From Fistularia commersonii (lineage: Eukaryota > Chordata > Actinopteri > Syngnathiformes > Fistulariidae), in assembly GCA_037954325.1 (NCBI GenBank), contig JBBMNZ010000009.1, positions 13,108,501 to 13,172,500 of the forward strand: 64,000 nt of DNA, in the 5' to 3' direction. The position numbers and the translations under genes are program-made. Every line of letters starts with the position of its first letter. Positions within the stretch are counted from its first letter, which is position 1. The notes beneath the pieces were generated by a model. The model had not been told where the DNA came from. It saw only the letters and a list, made by a program, of their open reading frames with translations, and searched no databases. Shown piece after piece: positions 34,003 through 49,000 of this stretch.

Positions 34003-37000
34003 ATGAGCAAACCGAAGAACAAGAGCGAGAACAAGACTGAGAAAGCCCTGGCCGCGGAGAAGGAGCAGTTCGGAAAACAGCAGGTGACCGCTGGGAAGGT
34101 GGTCCGTCGGGGGCGGGATATTAAATGTTTTACCGGTACGGTATTTTTTTTTCTTGAACGGCGCCGCTTAACTGGTTTTTAAGGGTTCGAACACGGATGG
34201 CCGGTTTCGCGGAGCTACAACCTGGATACCGAAATATTTTTTTTTGTCAAACTATCAGTTCCCCCGCTCATCATATCTGTGATAAAACGCTCTTCGCATG
34301 TTTTTTAGTATTTTAATTTATATATTAATGGAAGAGAATCGGGAGGGGGTGGCCACCCACGACAAACAGGAGGAATCACCGGCCTTCTCATCAATAATAC
34401 TCTCAAAATACTCCCTTTAAATTCTACGCCAACAAAACACTTTACTGTTTCAGATCCTCGTTTATAGATTTTTTTTTTTTTACTTATCTTGTGCTGTTTC
34501 GGTGATGACACAATCTATGTTTTTTTTTTCTTCATACTGTTTAGTGTGTTTAAAGACTGTTCTCGTGTTGTGGCCCAGAAGACACAAATGCCTTCCTATG
34601 TTGAAAAGTTTGGACTCTTAGCAATTTCTCAGATTGTGTCTGGTATTAAAGCAGTTACAGGTCAATATTGTATCTGCGAAACTTCTGATCATCTGTATCT
34701 GTGTTCCTCGGAATTGCTGGAGTATATGATGTTGTGTGACCAAATGTCAGTCAATGTTTTTAACCCATAAAGCTCTTTCACACCTTGTGGTTTCAAAGTG
34801 CTTTATGAACACATCGGAGGAGATACCAGGCTGTCAGGAGAGACTTGAGGTTCAGTTTTTTGCTCAAGGGTACTTCAGCGTGCAGACAGGAGGAGCGGTG
34901 ATTTGAACCACCAAACATTGGGTTGGAAGGAAGCCTGCTCTGCCAACTGAGCCGCAGCCAGACATTTAATGAAATATTTGAATCTGAATTGTTACAACAG
35001 ACATCCTGTCTTATTGACCATGGTCCCCAAATCATCTTAAAGCTCATATTGTTTGAAGTTGTAGTGGCTTTTTATTTGTTTTTCTTTTTTTAATTTTGTG
35101 TGTGTTTTGAATTTCGACTAAAACTCAAGACCAGCATATCTCACATTTTGAGAATGTCAGTTGATCAAGTTGTATGTTTTCTTTCCTTCTTCTTCTTTTC
35201 CTTTGAGCTTTTCACTTCAGGGGTTGCCCCTGCCAATCCACCCTCTCCATCTAACCCTATTCTCTGTATCCCCCTCTCTCACGACAACTAACTTCATATC
35301 TTCTCGCACTACGTCCATAAATCTTCTCTTTGGTCTTCCTCGAGACCTCCTTCCTGGCAGCTCCAATTCCAGCATCTGTGTACCAATATATTCACTATCT
35401 GACCTTCTTGTATGTTTCTTTCCTATGGCCAAATATTATTAAACCAAATACTAACCTCTGTTTAAAACCGCTGTAAACTACATACTTAGTAATAAACTTG
35501 TAATTATTAAATCTATTAAAACTTGAGGTACCTTTAATAAAAGATTAAAAAGATCATATTTTTTATAGCGGTTGGAATTCAAATTACAGAGTTTTGTTTT
35601 GTAGCTACCTAGCTTGCTTAGCTTAGCTTTGAACATAAGCAGCAACGATCCTCGCAGATGAACCTCAAACCCTCTGAGGCTCATCAAAATTCTCCTTCAT
35701 ATAATCAAAGGTTAGCAGAAAAAATCAAATTCAGATTATGAGTTTTAATGATATTCTAAATTTTTCCAAGACTAATGTCAATCACAGTTCCTTTTGCTGC
35801 TACAAGCTAGCATTGAATCCGGCACAGGTTGGTTATGAAGAAAGGTCATGGCTTTTCATATCATTCTAGTCCCTTAGCGTAGTGCTAACTGTTACAAATT
35901 GTATCGCATACAAACTGCTGTGAGTACACATGCTTAGCTTGAGGGCTTTTTTAGCAGAACAAAACTATTTTTTACCAAATGTGAAAATAGGTGTGGTAGT
36001 CAAAATCAGGTATTTCACCTTAAATTCTGCTAAAATACTGCACTATTTATCATGCTAACTGCCAAACTAGCAGCTCAGATGAATGAGCTGTTTTTTAACA
36101 CTTGCATCATCCCTCTGCTGTTCCTGTACAACTACTGTTGCTCTGAATTGTTTTTTTAACTGAGCCCCAATGGTTGTTTTCTTGTTTCTTTCAGCTCCAC
36201 AGCATCAGCAAATGCCTCACCTCCACAGAAACACCACCAAAAGAGAAATATGTCCGCAGTATCCTTTTTGATGTAAAGAGCAAGATAGAAAAATACTTAG
36301 ATTTATCAGTTTAATGGAAAGGTATTGTTGGAATATAGCTTGTCGTGTGGTTTGGTAGTTTCCTTGACAGACGTGAAGATATCATCTTGGGAAGTCACAA
36401 GGAGGCCGGAGCTACCACCTTCTGGTCCTACATCCTCAACCTCCCACTGTCGAGCAACTCCATGATCAGCTGGAAGTTCTGCTACCTGCTGCACCGGCTG
36501 CTTCGGGACGGGCACAGAAACGTGAGCTCTGAACAAATTTCAACAACTGCCTTCTTTTTTTCCCCTCCCCTCAGTAACGTGATGTGCAATATGTTTCGTC
36601 TCCATTTGATCTGCAGGCTGTCAACGACTCACACCGATACTGTCGCAATGTTAAGGATATGGGCAACCTTTGGGTGAGTAAAAAAGCAGATAAATCACAA
36701 CCTGCTGAACCACTTCTGTTGAGCCACCTCCAATGGGCAGCTCTGAGTTCTAGGTTCTCTGTGCACGAGTGCAATATCTCTGGCCTGAGGAAATTCACCT
36801 CTAGTCTGGCACACTTGGGTTAACGGATGACCTCATTAGATTTGGGCGGTCAAAGGTCAAAGTCACTACGACGCACAAAACACATTGTCGGCCTTTGGAA
36901 GTCGAACATCACTGGTACATGTCTGGGGAATTTATTCCAGTTTTGTACCGACTTTGCTTGGACCATAGGAGGAACTACATGTTTGTTGGTCAAAGACCAA

Positions 37001-40000
37001 GGTCACTCCGGATCCCACATATTCAGGCACAATGTCCATCACTGACTTAACAGAACCTCACAAATGTGGTTTTGGTCTTAAGATCAGTACAGCTGTTCTA
37101 TGTTTTCACATTTGGTGTGAACATTCACTTAGACTTGGACGGGGACTGACTTTGATGGTCAAAGTCAATCCACCTGACACTTTTACTTTCTGGGACATCA
37201 GTTTCTATCTGGGATCAATGTCCTCCAATTTGGCTCAAACATTTCTTTGACTCAAGGATGTTCGGGTTGAGTTTTTGGTAGATTTTAATGTCAAAGTTGC
37301 AGGGACCTTAAAGCAAGTATCTGTCCTTCTGTTTCCAGCTATCGCTATCGCTGATGACTCCGACCATGCGTCTGGCCCTTCGACTGCCGTTGTCTTTTTT
37401 CTCCAGTTTCCTCTCGGGATTGATGACCCAGTCTAATCTGTTATGTTTTGTCTCCAGGGGAAATTGCACGATCGATATGGCCACATTGTAGCTTTGTCTG
37501 CCAAGTTCCTCTCCCTCAAAATGGAGTTTCATAAGAAGGTAATACATCTTTATTGTTTTTTTTAGGAAATATGATACAAAGGCAAAATGGTAAAATAGAG
37601 TGGCACTGTGGTGCGGTGGTTCGCACTGCCTCATTGCTGTGTCTTGTTTTAAACAACAAAAACAAAAAACTCAAACCTCTCCTGTCATAAAATCACCTTG
37701 CAGCACAAGGTGATCCCTGGCAACCTGGAGGCCAGCGATGAGACTCTGGAGCGAGAAGCAGGCGGTGACATGAACAAAGTGTGAGTTTCCATCTCCATGC
37801 TGTGTGTGACTCGTGGTTGCTGTGCTTCTACCATCTTGATGCTCTGATGTGATGTCTCTGCTTCTTATTTTAATTTACCCTAGGCTGGATATGACTCTGG
37901 CCCTGCTAGACTACTTGGATGCTGGTCTAAAGATGGCAGACACAGGTGAGGTTTTTTTTCTTTTAATTTGCAGAACTTCTTTCAAATAATCTGTGAAGAT
38001 GTTATCAATGTGGGTGTGTTTGCAGTCTGATAATCCCACCTTTAACCGCTAGTCTGCCCTGCACACACGGCAACATGTCAGTTAGGTCTCCCGAAAGACT
38101 TGAATCTTTTTCTATTAGACGAAAAAGCGTTATCTTTTGATCTAGACACGGGCTGGTGACACTTGACTGCTGGGGATTCACCCTTCTGCCATTGTTTGAC
38201 CACTCACCCTTCCTAGCCAGCAAAAAGACTTAACATTGGCTCATATGCCCTGACCACTTAAAGATTTAAGGGGTTTTGAGGGGAGGAATTCATCACGAGA
38301 AAGATTTGGGGATAAAACCTTAACTAAGCTATAGTCAAACTGATTTTTAAACTTAAAATGGGAACATTTCATGGACTTTAAATATAAAATTTTGAAGGAT
38401 GCTGGATTTTAGCTGGTTCACATTAAGAAAAAACAAATAATCCAGGACTGTATATGTTATCAGTGTTTTTAGGGAATTTTCACTGTATTTTTAAATTTAT
38501 TAGGTCAATGAACTGACATGTAGTTCATTTTTAGCTGCTATTTTTAAAGACAATACCCCCCTTTACATTTTGTTTTCAACTTAATTTATGGGATTTATTA
38601 CCGGCTGAACTATAGAATTTATCATTTAATTTTTCTTCATTTTAACTGCCTGAATCAAAATAAAGTGGTGTGTGAGTTGAAAGTTGTACGTTTTGACAGC
38701 AAAGTGATTTTCTCAAAATGTTTTCACATTGAAGAGAAATAAAATAAACACTTCTAAGTGAGCCTTTGGCTTTGACTCTCTCGTTGTGGTTTTCTTGTCG
38801 AAAGTTTTCCGCCAGCTGGACGCCAACGGAGCCAAATCCAACACGTCGGCGGGCCAGTGCCGCCTGATGCCCCTGATCCCCCTCATCCCCGACTGCAGCT
38901 TCCTCTACCACTTCTCTGTCCGGCTGCTCTTCAAACTCCACAGCCGTGAGTCCAAAATCGAACCCCCCAGTTAACCAGTGCTCAAGCGCCTCCCTGCCAC
39001 TAGGGGGCCCCGTGATCACCTCATACTGTGTTTGCTTTTAATTACTGTGAGTTTAAAACTTCACTTTGATTTGACAATCCCTCGGGGTTTATAAAATAGA
39101 TGATTTTGGTGATTACTTTAAAAAAAAAAGAAACTTTTTATTTCATTTCTTTTTTTTTGATTCTCTATTGTTATCTCTTCAAATTCATTCACATTTCTTT
39201 GACATTTTCAATTGATAATCTGGTCATTTATTTCTAAGTTCTCATTGATTTCCTGTTACATTCTTCTGTAATATTCTTTTCTAAATTCAAGTGTTTTGCC
39301 AATTTTCGCAACTTTTAAGTTATTCGTTGTCTTTTTTTTTTTCAGCGGGTCTTAAGACGTAATAACCAATTTACCAAAGCTGTCTAAAACTATATTAGAT
39401 ATTCCAAAATCTTTTCTGTTGACCAACAGGCATTGCTGCAGATGTTCTTCTTGGACACAGAGAGCGTTTCCGTGACCTTTTTATCAGGTGGGTTGTTTTT
39501 CCGTTTACACTTTTGAATCCAAATCATTTTAAATAGCATTTTCAAAAGTACGAGATCTATCGACGGTGATGGTCTGTCTTCCACAGCCTCAACCAGTTCT
39601 TTGACCGAGCCCGAGAGATGGAATTCTTTAAGAGCCACGTCCAGATCCCAGATCTACCAGATGTGAGTTTGGAAAAATTATGATGTTTCCATGTGTTCAT
39701 CTAAAGATAAACTGCTGGCTCATCACATCACTTAAAATAATCCATGGACAAAAGTCCTTTTCGAGGGTGTGAAAAGGTGTTTATTAGAGCATCACCAGGC
39801 GATGAAGGCATGGCTGTAACATTGGTTGCCTGTGGAACAGGAACCTCCGAATTTCCTGCGAGCGGCGGCCCTGGCCGAGTACAGGAAGCCAGTTGTGGTG
39901 ATGGCCAATGAAGATCGTCCCGAAGAAGAAGAGGTGGAGCCGCAACCGGAGTTTAGGGAGAACCCACAAATCCCACAGGTCTGCTTGGATTCACTAAGAA

Positions 40001-43000
40001 AAAAAATGCTGTTTTCTGGATTTGAGACTCTTTATTTTGGTGCTTTATTTTGTGGCAGTACTACTTGCTCAGCCAAATGGGGATGCCTGAGGTCGCCGTG
40101 GAGCAGAGAGACATGGAGAATGAGACCCTGAAAAAAGAGCTTGAGGTTCTCAGACCAGAACTGCACCTCATCAAGTCAGAGGTAAGATGGGGGCCCCGCG
40201 TCCTGGCTGGTCGACTTGAAGACACCAAAGACATCATAACAGAACCCGCTAATAACCTCTCAGTTTTCCAGTGTTTCCGTATAGTATGACTTCAGATTCC
40301 GATCCAGATTCAGGTATTGGTATCTGCACTTAAACTGGTTTCTTAGTGGTGAAAGTAAAATTTTACTTTTCACCAAAAATGTGGGGACAGAACTCTCTTC
40401 TTCACTGAATTTATCCCAAATTGTTTGAAATGAATGTATCATCCCTTCAGTGATACCAAGCACATTTTATGTATTATTTATTATTTCTTTTTTAATCAAA
40501 AAACAGAGCCTGTAATAGATATATGAACAACTGTTTCAAAGCATGTAAATTATAAACAACCACCTTTATGTTTTGGGAAATATATCTATATTTCTAAAAT
40601 GACTTTATATGTATTTAATATGTAATTCATTTACAAAATATATAAAAAAATGATAAAAATACAGGTGAATTGACTCATCTCGCTGAAGGTTAAACATAAA
40701 GTAAGTGTATATGTGGAGTAAAAGGGCCCTAGGTTGAGGCCCGGGGCTGCTCCACATGGAATCAAGGCAGGTGACATGTTTCTTTAGGTGTTCTGTGACT
40801 CTGATTCCATATCGGTGAACACACCCACAGGCTCAGAGGTGCGTTGTTGATCTGAAATCCCAAGTGAACTGCCTGGAGGCGGAGCTTGAGGAGCAGCGGA
40901 CCCACAAACAAGTGGCCCTGGTGGAAAACGAGCACCTGCGGATGGAGGTGGAGGCGCTGCGTACAGCTAACATCGCCAACGTCGGCGCCCAGATTGGATT
41001 CAAGGAGGCTGACAGTGAGTATTCGGTATATCTTAAGCTCTTGTTAAAAAAAAAAAGTCAAAGTCAAAGTTCGCTGAGACTCATCCAAACATCATGTGAC
41101 ATCAGGCAGAGCTCAAGCAGCGGAGATTCGGTTCAGTCAGCTCAAAGAGAAGCACGCTGAGCTGGTTACTGGCCACGCTGATTTGCTAAAGAAGGTAACA
41201 CTCTGAAATTTTTCTGTAATATTTATTTTTTTGTTTTTTTTTCACCAAGACTTCTTCCATCCAGTTAGCTTATACAGGAATGTTGCAGCCCAGAAATAAG
41301 ATTTTACACATTAATATGCAAATGTTGAAAACGAAAATGCATTTGTATGCAAAAATACAATTCATCCCTTCATTTATTTCTTTTTGTTCAGCTTAGCATA
41401 ATCGGTAACAGAGGGAAAAGACAACTAGCGGACGCTGCCCTGAGTCACAAACATTTTTTTAAAAAGAAAATGGAGCTTATTTCATAAATGTAGCAAATAC
41501 AGTCTGTTTGCTCTTTAGCCAAGGTTAGCATAAATATTTATTAGAGCACAAAACAACCAAAACCTTTTGGCATGTTTTATCAATGTTTTATATCATCAAT
41601 TATGTTCTGTTTTTTTTTTTTATTTTTTTTATTTATTTATTTATTTATTTTTAACATTCTGACATTTTTGCAGATTTTATTTTAATTTTCATTCCCTTTC
41701 TGGTCAAAACCTTCATGCTAAGTTAAGCAATATGTTTGCGAGCCATGGATTAATTGAGATTTGAGTCCATACTTTTTGTCTTAATGCAGGAGACCAGGCA
41801 AGAGAGCTAAAATAAACTTCGCTATTTTAAGTAAAAATTCTAAGGTGAAATGTTTCCTGAAAGTTGTTTTTACATATGCACAGAACGCAGAGACAATGAA
41901 GCTGCTCTCCAGCACCAGACAAGAACAGGATGACTTACGACGCCTCAGACAGCAGCTGGAACACGAGCTGGAAAATGTACGACAGGAGAAAGTAAACACA
42001 GTGAGTCCGATCTGACTTCTGGACCATGAAGCCCACCAAGCAGTTGGGGTCGTGGTTTTTCATAGATAAAAGCTGAACAGTGCCGACACAGGGCAACGCT
42101 GACTGCACGCCTATTGTCTTCCAGACCAATCAACAGCAGCAGCAGATCGACCAGTTAAATCAAGAACTCCTTAGGCAGCGATCGGAGATGGCGCTGCTTC
42201 GCAGCACCCTGGAGAATAAGGAGAAGGTAAGACCGGGGTAAAAATATGCAAGCATTTTTTACTTTATAAAAAAATGTATATTACCAGTATATTTATAAAA
42301 CTAAAGTACTTGGTTTCTCTTTTTTCCTCATGATAAAAGTGTCCTGGAGGTCCTCATATAAGTAATTCAAATTATTTACATGCTAGTGTTTTTATTAAAA
42401 ACATTCAGATATTCGTTTGACCTCTTTTGTTAATAAATGCCAATTCTGTACATCAATGTTACCCCTTTAAATGGCATGTTGTGTGTGTGTATGTGTTAAT
42501 GTGTGTATGTGTGTGTGTGTGTGTCTGTGTATTGATGTGTATCAGCCTTTGAAATCTTCAATTGAATACATGCTGGTGAAGTTTTCACCCCACACATCAA
42601 TGCTGAATTGGTTTTGCTCACCAGGAGGGGGCCCAGGTGAGTGGCGGCCTGGCAGCACTGCAGGCTGAGCGGGATGCGCTGCTTCGTTCCACCAGTGAGA
42701 GGGAGGCCGAGTTGTCCTCCCTGAGGCAGCAGGCTCACTTGCAGCAGAGCTCGCTCGATATGGAGAGGGAGCGGCTGGGCAGGGAGCTGGAAGCCCTGAG
42801 GGCTCAGCTGCAGCAGCAGGTAGGGGTCACATGGTGCCAACGCCACGCCAGCTGGCTTCCAGACATGGAGCACACAGGCTTAATGCAGAAAACACCAGAT
42901 GTAAACAGCAGATGACATTTTAACAATAAATGTACATTTTAGAACAACATGATATTCATGAATTTACATTCTTGTTACAGTATATTGGTATCACATTAAA

Positions 43001-46000
43001 AGATTGCACTTTTACACCATCCTTTTTCTTTAGCTTGCCATCAATGCAGAACAGAAGCTGGAGATTGACCGTCTTAGGCGAGAGCTGGACTCCACGCGAG
43101 CAGAACTAATGCTTGCAAACAACAACTTACACAGCAAGGAAATGGTGGGAGATACCCATAGTCTTTTTTTGGGATGTTTTTATTTCCTGGCACCAGTCAA
43201 GGTTGTTAAAATATATTTTTCATCTGTTCAGAGCGGCAGCCAGTTGAACGACACGCTCTTGGGGCTGCAGCGGGAGCGGGAACTACTGCTGCGCAAACAG
43301 AGGGATCAGGAGGCAGAGCTTATGTCGCTGAAGCAGCAGGCGGCGCTGCAGCACAGCTCGCTGGAGCAGGAGAGGCAGAGGAGCAGCTTAGAGATGGGAA
43401 GCCTTCACGCCCAGTTACAGCAGAAGGTGCATCTTTGCGGTAACAACTGTAATGGCACTGTAATTACATGTGCCGGATCTGACAAGCGTGTCTCTGTGTA
43501 AACAGGCATTTCGGGAAAGTGAACTGGCCCAGAAGCTGCAGGAAGAGCAGTTCTGCCTGTTGCAGTGCGCCGTGGTCGAGGCCGAGGGCATCATCCTGGA
43601 CGCGGTGGCTAAACTCGACGACCCTATACATGTCCGCTGTACCAGCTCCCCTGGTAGACCCTCCCCCACCCCCATAACAATTTATCAATTAATCTACATT
43701 TCTTTATTTTCAATTGTTTTTTCACCTTTAGTTAACCAAATGAATCAGTTGAAAACAGTTTCTCATTTACAATGATGACCTTAACTGATTCGAATTAAAT
43801 TGGAACATGAAAAAACTAATTTTTGACCGACAAAAATACACAGAAATTTCTGGATTTTGAGCGCATCTGAATATAAGCTGCACCTAAAGATAAATAGATA
43901 AATATATGTGTACATATATAGGGTGTATTTGTCTATAAGCCATAGGTGTCCACGTTGTAACCTGAGATATTTACAAAGAAAAATGTTACACAGAAACATT
44001 TTTAAACTTTTAATTAAATGAATAACGGAAACATCCACACATACGTATTGGAAATGCTTTTTTCCGAACAGTGCCTGTAACACGGCCAATGAAAAAGATT
44101 AATAATAAATAACACAAGGAAAAGTCCATCCATTTTCTATCCCCGTTTTTCCCTACTCCAGGGATAGCTATCTTTGTCTTCCTCCTGCGAATTAACGTTG
44201 TCTTCTTCAATGTCAGAAATTCACGGTAATTTCATTGGTCCGATGTGACAAGGCTAAATGTTTTGGTGGCATGAAGGTCGTTAGCCTCAAAATATCAATA
44301 AATCAGCCACATCATTGCTCAATACGCCATGTTCAAAGTGTGTGAAAAAGTAGCAGTTCGTAGTCTGGAATTTACAGTAGTTATTACAGGTTAAGTAAGT
44401 AAGTAAGTTAAGTCATTACAATGAATCAATGTACAATGTATATATTTTCAGATTAATTTGACATTATGGTTTTTATTAAACTATATTTGTCAGAACAAAA
44501 GGCATAATCAGTACATTTTAATAATTGAATTAAACAGATCAATGATCTGTTTAGATCAGATCAATGATCAGACCACAAATATTATTCAAAATAAATCCCA
44601 ATAATCCTGTTTGTCCTCTTTCATTGTTTCACACCAGTATATTTTCAGCGTCTCTCTCTCTCTGTTCCCCAGATTACCTGATCAATCGGGCTGAAATCAC
44701 TCTGGAATCCATTGACAAAATGCAGCAGAGCCAATTGGTCTACTTGGGGAACAGGAATGGTGAGACTGTGTGTGTGAATGTGTGTGTTCATCAGACACGA
44801 AGGTGTGTGTGTGGGTGTAACACTCTCCCTTCTCCAGACGCCAGCGGCTTGCTGAGATCAGTCACCCAATTCTCCCACCTTGCCGCCGACACCATCGTCA
44901 ACGCAGCTGCGACCTCTCACTCTGCTCCATCCGACCACGCCGACCGTATGTAAAGCACACACACACACAAACACACATGTAAACACACACACAAACCCAC
45001 ACTGACGCAATCTCCCGCAGGTTTGACCGACGGATGTCGTGACTGTGCCAACCACTGCCTGCAGTTCCTGAAGGAGATGAAGCTGCAGGCCAGCCTGCAG
45101 CGAGCTGATCCCTCCGCCATTCGTTATACAGTGCAACGGCTGCAGTCTCTGGGGCAGGTGAGGAACTTTTCACCCTCCCCTTCTCCAAAACTTATATTAT
45201 TTTACCTTTTCCTAGTGGTTCTGCTGGAATCCCCCAGGAAACATAGGGATGCATTTCATGGAGCCCAAATGTTATCTAGAGGGGCCCCCACATTCTCCTC
45301 CATGCAACTAGGAATTTGGATTTTTCTAAAATAAGATGACATGGGTTCATATAGAAAGGTCGCCACAGCCAGTCACCTTCCTCCATCTAACCCTCTCCCC
45401 TGCGTCCCACTCCAATCTCCTCTTTGGTACTCCATTTATTTATAGAAACTTAAATCATATGAATAAAGTATTTTTTTAACATAATATTTTTTCTCAAAAC
45501 ATGAAAAGGTAGATAAAATACTTTATGAGTTTACAAAAGTTTTTTTGGTGTTTGCAGGAGCTGCGTCCAAAAGGCCAGGATGTGCTAAAAGAAGAGCTGG
45601 GAAACATGGTGGACAAGGAGATGATCGCCACGTCGACCGCCATTGAAGAGGCTGTGCTGCGAATGGACGTGAGGAAAACACACGTCCTGAGCGCTAAACG
45701 TACTGCACACACACACACACATGCATTGATGCTACACATCTGTCTCCCAGGAGATTCTGAGTCAGGCCAAGAAGGACACGACAGGCCTGAAACTGGAGGT
45801 GAACCAGAGGTAATACTAAAGACACACGCCACCGTTACCATCACCCTTATCTTCATTATCACCACAGTCAGACCTTTGCTGGACGTGAAACACTTTGACG
45901 AGAAAATTTTGTTGTCGCATCCTTTGGATGAAGAAACAAAGCTGGATAGACAGAAACTTACAGACACAATGAGGAAGCTTATCTGTTAAAATACAGTAAA

Positions 46001-49000
46001 GTAATAAGTGGATGAGAAGAATGGCTGCAAGTTTAATAGGTTAAATAAAAACAGGAAACTGGTTAATATATTAGAGGGAGAGATGAATACAAAGGCTACT
46101 GCTCTGGGGAAGCAGCGGGAAAATAGTAAAACCAAAAGAAAAAAAAGACTGAAACAAAACGGGGGACACACTGGCTTCACCTCTGCTCTGTTTCCTGGCA
46201 GCATCCTGGGTTCCTGCTCGGACCTGATGAGGGTAAGGCCTTCCTCCGCCGGCTCCTCACACCTTCACCCTTAAGCTCGCGCTAAGTGTTTGTGGTTTTT
46301 CCATCCCACAGGCCGTGCACATGCTGGTGACGGCAGCGACAGACCTGCAAAAAGACATTGTGGAGGGAGGAAGGGTGAGTTCCCGCCACCAGTTTATTGG
46401 TATGTGAATGGGATCAATTAATCAAGACATGCCAGCATTCTTGAGTTTTCCTGTGAAAGTGTTTAAAAATAATAAGAGGAACAGTGATAAAAAGAATTGT
46501 ACTTGGAATAAACACAATAGTGAATACAGCTAAGCTACACAAGAAATATGAAACAATGTCGTAATGCTAGTATTTTAACAGTACAAATATTCAACAGCAA
46601 TTTTGAAAGCGGGGGATTAAATTGATGTCATTTTTTATTATGCACATCATGAAAAAGGCATATTGTCGCCTCTACAGGTTTATCTGATGAGATGATAAAT
46701 TTGTGGAAGATGAAATGTGCAAATGATAATATCCTAAAAGTCGTTAATTGGCTTTCATTCCTGCTTAGAATGTGTTCATTTATAATTTATTTAGAAGTTG
46801 CTTTAATGATGTTGTCGGTTTTTGAAAATCCTGGCAAGGCAACATTTTCCCCTATTTCTCTGACCATGTAAAAATGCCATAAATGCAAGTGTTAATTTTC
46901 TAGGTATTCATTCATTTAGTATTTTTTGACAAGGTGCCTTCCTTATTTTCCTGTCAAAATTGGAAAACAACAACTGGTGGGACTTCTTTGAAAACAATTA
47001 TTTTCATCTTTGGTTTGAAATTGCTTTTCTTTTTCATTCTTTCTGATCAAATCAAATTCCTAATTTTCCCGGTTTGTCATTTCTGTTATAAAGTCTGTAG
47101 CACCTTGTCAAGTTCCGTAAGAGTTAATTATTGTTTTTATTTTTGTTTTTTGTTTTTTTGGTGTTCACCCTTCTTCCAGGGAGCCACGTCTGTTACCGAT
47201 TTTTATGCCAAAAACTCCCGCTGGACCGAAGGACTCATCTCAGCCTCCAAGACAGTGGGCTGGGGCGCCACGCAGCTGCTGTACGCCTCAAAATAAATCA
47301 ATAAAACACTCGCACTAACATATTTATCATCACTAATCCCGATCAAATGGTGTGTCTCCCTCCATCACGCCTCCTTTGTGTTGACAGAGAGTCAGCTGAC
47401 CGGGTGGTGACTGACAAAGGGACCTATGAGGAGCTGATTGCTTCGTCGCATGAGATCGCTGCCAGCACTGCTCAGCTTGTCGCTGCCTCAAAGGTACACA
47501 CCTTATTGACACCTTATTAAATGAACGAATGAATCCATGATTTGACCTATTATTACCTATTCTTCTTGTCGTGGCAACTGGACTTGAATTTCTTGACCTG
47601 AAGACGTTTTACCCCTCCTCTGAGAGGCTTCTTTAATATTGAAATTCAAGTCTTGTTACGATGACAAGAAGAATTCACCAGGACCTGGATGACTGAGAAC
47701 CTCCACAGACATTATTATGTTCACAGACTATTCTTAGTTATACAGCACTGTAATGAAATCATTACCATTATCATTACAAGTGCTACTACCACTACTACTA
47801 TTCATGTTCAATTAACCTTGCAATAAACTAGATCAAAACCAGTGTCAAGTTATGGGAAACTAGCAGGATGACAGGACACGTTAATTCAGGAGCCATTCCT
47901 TTAATACGAGAATACTCAAAGTACTCTTTATGGCATCTTATCCTGCTCAGATATTTATCTGCACCCAGAAAAGAAAAAGTAAATTACAGCAGTGCAGAAA
48001 TAACGTTTGTGAAATTGAAGATGAGGGAAACAATAATTTAAAAACTATTCAAGACATGGTGCGTGTCACTTTATCTCTTGCTCAGTGGCCTTGCTCATGT
48101 GTTCTGATACAAAGTGGAATCCTGTGTTGTATTTTTCAAGCAGCCACAATTAGCAGGATCATTTTAGACTAATTAAGATGCATTTTTTGGTAGCAAACAG
48201 TTCACATATGTTGAGTTACTGTTATGTTGAGGTTATTTTGTACCGTGGACTTTGCTCCTGTCAGATTCAGGAAGGAAAGGAGGGTTGGGGGTGGTAAACC
48301 ATGTTCCTTTCCGCCTGAGTGTCTCTTTGCACCTGTTTGCAGGTGAAGGCCGACCGCAACAACAAGAAGTTGCACACACTGGCGCAGGCCTCGCGCCACG
48401 TTAATGACATGGCCGCCGTGGTCGTCACCTCCACCAAACACGGGCAGCAACAGATTTCGGACCAAGGTGAGTCAGCAGCTCTTACTGTACAGCATAATGA
48501 TTTCTCTCTACTGAACACAAGGGAGCAGCAAATCACATATTTCTTAGTTTCATTTTTTTGCTGCTTGGGCTGCAGGGGCTTCTGTCTAAATCTTCAAATT
48601 ATGTGGCGTTTTCCCCAGTACACCTTGGTGAAAGTACCTATGTGGGCCACACGAGGGCGCTCTAAGCAATTCTTCCATACTTAGAATAAGAATAAGAATA
48701 AGAACAGCTTTATTTATTCCAAAGGAAATTGTTGTCCCACAGTTTCAAGTAAAACATAACAATAATTAATAGTAGGAAATTGTATAAACAGTAAAAAAAG
48801 AAAAGGAGGGGAGAATAAGAAATACAAATAAAACTATAAAGTGTCAAAGGCAAGGCTATAAAGTGTTTTAAGGTCTTAAGTGCAAAGATTTGAAAATTCC
48901 CTGCAGCTGAAGGAAGAGGAATTAAAAAGTCTGATAGCCTCAGGTAGGAAAGACCTCCTGTGGTGTTCAGTGGAGCTCCTTGGTGGTATACTACTATATG

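Larger units (their letters stand above)
34084..36194 (+). other. HIP1R intron 1 (2.1 kb) with SINE and RTE fragments
   Basis: Holds the inverted V-SINE at 34765-34960 and the antisense RTE 3' fragment at 35217-35432. The rest is AT-rich without supportable coding sequence. Confidence 0.8.

Noticed and set aside
45360..45430. Short stretch resembling the RTE 3' end (CTTCCTCCATCTAACCCTCT)
   Set aside because: Only about 70 bp, too short to call an element with confidence, though it may be another RTE tail fragment.
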